DNA from: an uncultured Pseudodesulfovibrio sp.
GTDB lineage: Bacteria > Desulfobacterota > Desulfovibrionia > Desulfovibrionales > Desulfovibrionaceae
Reading direction: 5' to 3'
Assembly: GCA_947259235.1 (NCBI GenBank)
Contig: CAMYLL010000094.1
Span: forward strand, 1 to 8,469
Length of the DNA: 8,469 nucleotides
Shown here: positions 6,542 to 8,469 of the stretch, one piece after another
Layout of the letters: each line of letters starts with the position of its first letter
How positions within the stretch are numbered: position 1 is the stretch's first letter
Made by a program: the position numbers and the translations under genes
The notes under the pieces: model-generated
Database searches by the model: none
What the model was told of the DNA's origin: nothing
The model's input: the letters and a program-made list of their open reading frames with translations, nothing else

Positions 6542-6665
6542 GGGGGGCGGCGAAGAGGGGAACTTGCGGGGAGAGAGGCGGGGAGAGGGTGGTTCTCAGG
6601 GTGGGAGGTCTTGCGGGAGGGGGTTTTGGTGGTGCGGAGAAATTTGCGGGAAGGAGAGTAGCGGA
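6541..6665 (+). other. G-rich, C-poor strand-asymmetric stretch with TTGCGGG repeats, no gene
   Basis: No convincing coding region lies here; the open frames crossing it are low-complexity Gly/Arg. By hand count, 6541-6660 has 66 G and 12 C on the plus strand. TTGCGGG occurs at 6564, 6611 and 6644, with a fourth copy in the terminator loop at 6512. G-runs such as GGGTGGG (6600-6606) and GGGAGGGGG (6615-6623) could form a loose G-quadruplex. On the minus strand, which is the 3' side of the glnA transcript, the same stretch is C-rich and G-poor, the composition of Rho-loading sites. Function is unknown; Rho-dependent clean-up after glnA is an inference. Confidence 0.45.
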
Positions 6666-6673
6666 CAGGAAAG

Positions 6674-6703
6674 GGCCAAACCCGGTTATGTGCGGGTTTG
6701 GCC
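6674..6703 (-). terminator. Probable terminator hairpin downstream of glnA
   Basis: A perfect 11-bp stem, GGCCAAACCCG (6674-6684) with CGGGTTTGGCC (6693-6703), and an 8-base loop. It lies about 48 bases beyond the glnA stop codon. On the minus strand the stem is followed by CTTTCC only, a poor U-tract, so termination may be partial and helped by the C-rich stretch that follows. Confidence 0.55.
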
Positions 6704-6751
6704 TTGTGTTGAGCATGGGGGGTGGGCGTTCCATCCCCGGGCTTTGGGCGG

Positions 6752-8098
6752 CTAGAGGATCGGCAGGTACTTGTCGAGCTCGAACTCCGTGACCTGGGTG
6801 CGGTATTCGTCCCACTCGGCCAGCTTGTTCTCCACCAGGGCGGTGTGCAGGTGCTCGCCCAGGACGTCCTTCATGAACTTGGACTTGCGCAGGGTGTTGG
6901 CCGCCTCGTAGAGCGAGCCGGGCAGCGCCTTGATCTTGTTGCGCTTGAGGGCGCGGTCGTTCATGGCGAAGATGTCGTCCTCCACCGGGTCCGGCAGGAC
7001 GTAGTTCTCTTCGATACCCTTGAGGCCCGCAGCCAGCTGCACGGCGAAGCAGAGGTACGGGTTGGCCGCGGGATCGGGACAACGCAGCTCCATGCGGGTG
7101 GCGGCCTCCTTGCCGGGCTTGTACATGGGCACGCGCACCAGGGCGGAACGGTTGCGCCGCGCCCAGGCGATGTAGACCGGAGCCTCGTAGCCCGGCACCA
7201 GCCGCTTGTAGGAGTTGACCCACTGGTTGGTCACGGCCACGAACTCGGGCGCGTGCTTGAGGATGCCCGCGATGTAGGACTTGCCCTCGGCGGAGAGATG
7301 ATACTCGTCGTTGGCATCGTAGAACACGTTGCGGCCGTTCTTGAACAGCGACTGGTGGACGTGCATCCCGGAGCCGTTTTCGCCGAAGATGGGCTTGGGC
7401 ATGAAGGTGGCGTAACAGCCGTGCCTGCGGGCGGTCTCCTTGACCACCACGCGGTAGGTCATGGCGATGTCCGCCATGCGCATGCCTTCCTGGTAGCGCA
7501 GGTCGATCTCGTGCTGGGACGGGGCCACCTCGTGGTGGGAGTACTCCACCTGGATGCCCATGGCGTCCAGGGCGAAGATGATGTCGCGGCGGATGTTGTT
7601 GCCCAGGTCAAGAGGCGGGGCGTCAAAATAACCGCCCGAGTCCAGCACCTCGGTGTCCTGATCGTCGGCAAAGAGGAAGAACTCCAGCTCCGGGCCGACA
7701 TAGAAGGTGTAGCCCTTCTCCGCTGCCATGCCCATGACCTTTTTCAGCACATAGCGGGAGTCCGCCTCGAAAGGGGAGCCGTCGGGGTTGACCACGTCGC
7801 AGAACATGCGCGCCACCGGGCGGTCCGTGGGCCGCCAGGAGCAAATCTGGAAGGTGGTGGGATCAGGCATGGCGACCATGTCGGACTCGTCGATGCGGCA
7901 GAAGCCGAGGATTGAGGAGCCGTCAAAGCCCATGCCCTCCTCAAAGGACGCCTCAAGCTCGTTGGGCGTTATCTGGAAGCTCTTGAGGGTCCCCAGAATG
8001 TCCACAAACCAATACTGGATGAAGCTGACGTCATAATCCTTGACCGCCTTCATCACGTCGTCGGCGTTCTTGCAATTGAAAACCGGGATGTTGCTCAT
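6752..8098 (-). CDS. glnA: Glutamine synthetase, type I-alpha
   Basis: A 448-residue subunit of the cytosolic dodecamer that makes glutamine from glutamate, ammonia and ATP, the main entry of ammonium into metabolism. Seen: GFDGSSI (57-63), GPELEFF with metal ligands E137 and E139, E190 and E197 of the metal cluster, the ATP signature KPIFGENGSGMHVHQS (235-250; H246), the flap GYEAP with E305, ARRNRSALVRVP (313-324) and RMELRCPDP (335-343). Type I-alpha is inferred from the 448-residue length and from F377 (DIFAMN) lying where I-beta enzymes carry the adenylylated Tyr, so GlnE-type modification is not expected. R68 (GFCRIDESDM) matches the Bacillus arginine implicated in glutamine feedback inhibition. 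The ATG at 8096-8098 is chosen over the one at 8131 because GGAGGAG lies 5 bases upstream and homologues begin at this point. It follows uspA on the same strand after 175 bases and probably has its own promoter. All catalytic residues are intact. Confidence 0.96.
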   Translation of the reverse strand: MSNIPVFNCKNADDVMKAVKDYDVSFIQYWFVDILGTLKSFQITPNELEASFEEGMGFDGSSILGFCRIDESDMVAMPDPTTFQICSWRPTDRPVARMFCDVVNPDGSPFEADSRYVLKKVMGMAAEKGYTFYVGPELEFFLFADDQDTEVLDSGGYFDAPPLDLGNNIRRDIIFALDAMGIQVEYSHHEVAPSQHEIDLRYQEGMRMADIAMTYRVVVKETARRHGCYATFMPKPIFGENGSGMHVHQSLFKNGRNVFYDANDEYHLSAEGKSYIAGILKHAPEFVAVTNQWVNSYKRLVPGYEAPVYIAWARRNRSALVRVPMYKPGKEAATRMELRCPDPAANPYLCFAVQLAAGLKGIEENYVLPDPVEDDIFAMNDRALKRNKIKALPGSLYEAANTLRKSKFMKDVLGEHLHTALVENKLAEWDEYRTQVTEFELDKYLPIL

Positions 8099-8103
8099 CG
8101 CGT

Positions 8104-8110
8104 CTCCTCC
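8104..8110 (-). promoter_or_regulatory. Strong ribosome binding site of glnA
   Basis: Minus-strand GGAGGAG with a 5-base spacer to the ATG at 8098. It rules out the in-frame upstream ATG at 8131 and suggests high translation, as expected for glutamine synthetase. Confidence 0.8.
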
Positions 8111-8156
8111 AAAAATTAGGGTTTCCGGCATGCTCCGCCCGGATTACAGCCTTTTT

Positions 8157-8175
8157 CTGTGTATGCCACAAACAG
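8157..8175. promoter_or_regulatory. 19-bp imperfect dyad in the glnA leader, possible operator
   Basis: CTGTGTATGCCACAAACAG pairs at 7 of 9 positions about its central C. The inner TGT...ACA halves recall CRP/FNR-family sites, but the spacing is not canonical and no known consensus is matched well. It lies about 36 bases downstream of the predicted glnA start, so it could be a roadblock operator or simply a leader hairpin. Confidence 0.3.
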
Positions 8176-8214
8176 GACTGACGCAAAAGCACATTGATGC
8201 GCTATCTTCAGTCC
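8175..8214 (-). promoter_or_regulatory. 40-base inverted repeat/hairpin ahead of glnA
   Basis: GGACTGA (8175-8181) and its complement TCAGTCC (8208-8214) flank 26 bases. Read as minus-strand RNA, the arms enclose a second short stem, GCGCA-UCAA-UGUGC (one G-U pair), giving a two-tier hairpin with an internal loop. The half-sites are about 33 bp apart as DNA. It overlaps the predicted transcription start, so it could be an operator, or an RNA leader element if transcription starts further upstream. It does not resemble the cyanobacterial glnA RNA motif as I remember it. Confidence 0.35.
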
Positions 8215-8217
8215 ACT

Positions 8218-8246
8218 TTCATATCTGCAATGGGCTTTTTTGACTA
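8218..8246 (-). promoter_or_regulatory. Candidate sigma70-type promoter of glnA
   Basis: Minus-strand TAGTCA (8241-8246), a 17-base spacer and TATGAA (8218-8223), each 4 of 6 to consensus, in an AT-rich block very unlike the surrounding DNA. Upstream A-tracts and the direct repeat of TTTTGAC (8238-8244 and 8247-8253, plus strand) resemble an UP element. A sigma54 alternative (GG-N10-GC near 8202-8215) matches its consensus only partly. No clear terminator for the upstream uspA gene was found in this gap. Confidence 0.35.
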
Positions 8247-8273
8247 TTTTGACAAAAAAACCACGAAAAACTG

Positions 8274-8469
8274 TTACTTGACGACCAACACCGGGCAATT
8301 GGCGGTGTGCAGCACCTTGTGGGTGGCCGAGCCGAGGATCAGCCCTTCGAGGTCGGACTTGCCCTTGGAGCCCATGATGATGAGGTCGCACTTCTCCACC
8401 TTGGCCACGTTGGCCACCACCTCGCCCACTTCGCCGCCCACGATCAGATCGGTGAACTCGACCTTGGCC
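8274..8469 (-). CDS. Universal stress protein (UspA family), N-terminus cut by window edge
   Basis: The minus-strand frame ending at the TAA at 8274-8276 reads into the right edge and gives 64 C-terminal residues. Seen: DLIIMGSKGKSDLEG (visible residues 28-42) followed by LILGSATHKVL and the closing strand CPVLVVK. This contains the full nucleotide-binding signature G-2x-G-9x-G-(S/T), marking an ATP-binding UspA-type protein, usually about 140-150 residues for a single domain; the missing part could make it longer. Members are small cytosolic dimers tied to starvation and stress survival, but the exact role here is not shown. It lies upstream of glnA on the same strand with a 175-base AT-rich gap and no obvious hairpin terminator, so some read-through into glnA is possible. 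Confidence 0.9.
   Translation of the reverse strand, partial: AKVEFTDLIVGGEVGEVVANVAKVEKCDLIIMGSKGKSDLEGLILGSATHKVLHTANCPVLVVK

Noticed and set aside
6722..7915. 397-codon plus-strand open frame opposite glnA
   Set aside because: It is the antisense shadow of a gene with all glutamine synthetase motifs. Its translation is Val/Gly/His/Leu-rich low complexity typical of reversed GC-rich coding DNA, with no recognisable domain.
8040..8243. 67-codon plus-strand open frame in the glnA leader
   Set aside because: Overlaps the glnA start on the other strand, has no RBS, and the region is better explained as a control region.
8099..8273. Known glutamine-type riboswitch ahead of glnA
   Set aside because: The hairpin at 8175-8214 lacks the conserved segments that I remember for the glnA RNA motif, which is best known from cyanobacteria and marine phages.
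8116..8391. 91-codon minus-strand open frame over the uspA end
   Set aside because: It is out of frame with the UspA reading, whose G-2x-G-9x-G-S motif and closing strand are unmistakable in the frame ending at 8274.
1..8469. CRISPR array, tRNA or rRNA gene, insertion sequence, toxin-antitoxin or phage module
   Set aside because: No regularly spaced repeats, no cloverleaf or rRNA-like stretch, no transposase, and no small gene pair was seen. Coding content is fully explained by six housekeeping genes.

Overview
The window is GC-rich DNA (about 65% G+C by eye), densely packed with housekeeping genes. It carries no mobile element, tRNA, rRNA, CRISPR array or sign of a secretion or defence locus. 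The protein set (a PreP-type M16C peptidase, an alpha-type glutamine synthetase I, an AhpC-type peroxiredoxin, a short-form nicotinate phosphoribosyltransferase, a geranylgeranyl-reductase-family flavoprotein and a UspA protein) and the high-GC intergenic hairpins recall Desulfovibrio/Pseudodesulfovibrio-like sulfate reducers (Desulfobacterota). That placement is an inference from protein style and remembered genome texture, not from a search.

Layout, left to right. (1) 1-918 (+): the C-terminal three quarters of a geranylgeranyl-reductase-family FAD oxidoreductase, cut by the left edge. (2) 1002-2372 (-): nicotinate phosphoribosyltransferase (NAD salvage), convergent with the first gene. (3) 2586-3230 (-): a 2-Cys peroxiredoxin of the AhpC/Prx1 type with an unusual Cys/His/Glu-rich N-terminus. 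A perfect 15-bp terminator hairpin lies between it and pncB, so the two are probably separate transcripts. (4) 3231-3475: a divergent control region with a good sigma70-type promoter for the peroxiredoxin and a weaker one for the next gene. (5) 3476-6412 (+): a 978-residue M16C metallopeptidase of the presequence-protease (PreP) family. (6) 6413-6751: a 339-base convergent gap with no gene, holding a two-hairpin REP-like element, a very long nearly symmetric terminator, a strongly G-rich/C-poor strand-asymmetric stretch with four TTGCGGG copies, and a glnA terminator hairpin. (7) 6752-8098 (-): glutamine synthetase type I-alpha (glnA). (8) 8099-8273: the glnA leader, with two dyads and a candidate promoter. 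(9) 8274-8469 (-): the C-terminal 64 residues of a UspA-family protein, cut by the right edge.

The genes are independent units rather than one operon: NAD salvage, peroxide detoxification, peptide turnover, nitrogen assimilation and stress response. I see no previously undescribed multi-gene system. The items most worth a second look are small: the metal-ligand-like N-terminus of the peroxiredoxin, the structured convergent gap at 6413-6751, the dyads ahead of glnA, and a 60-bp AT-rich patch inside the first gene.
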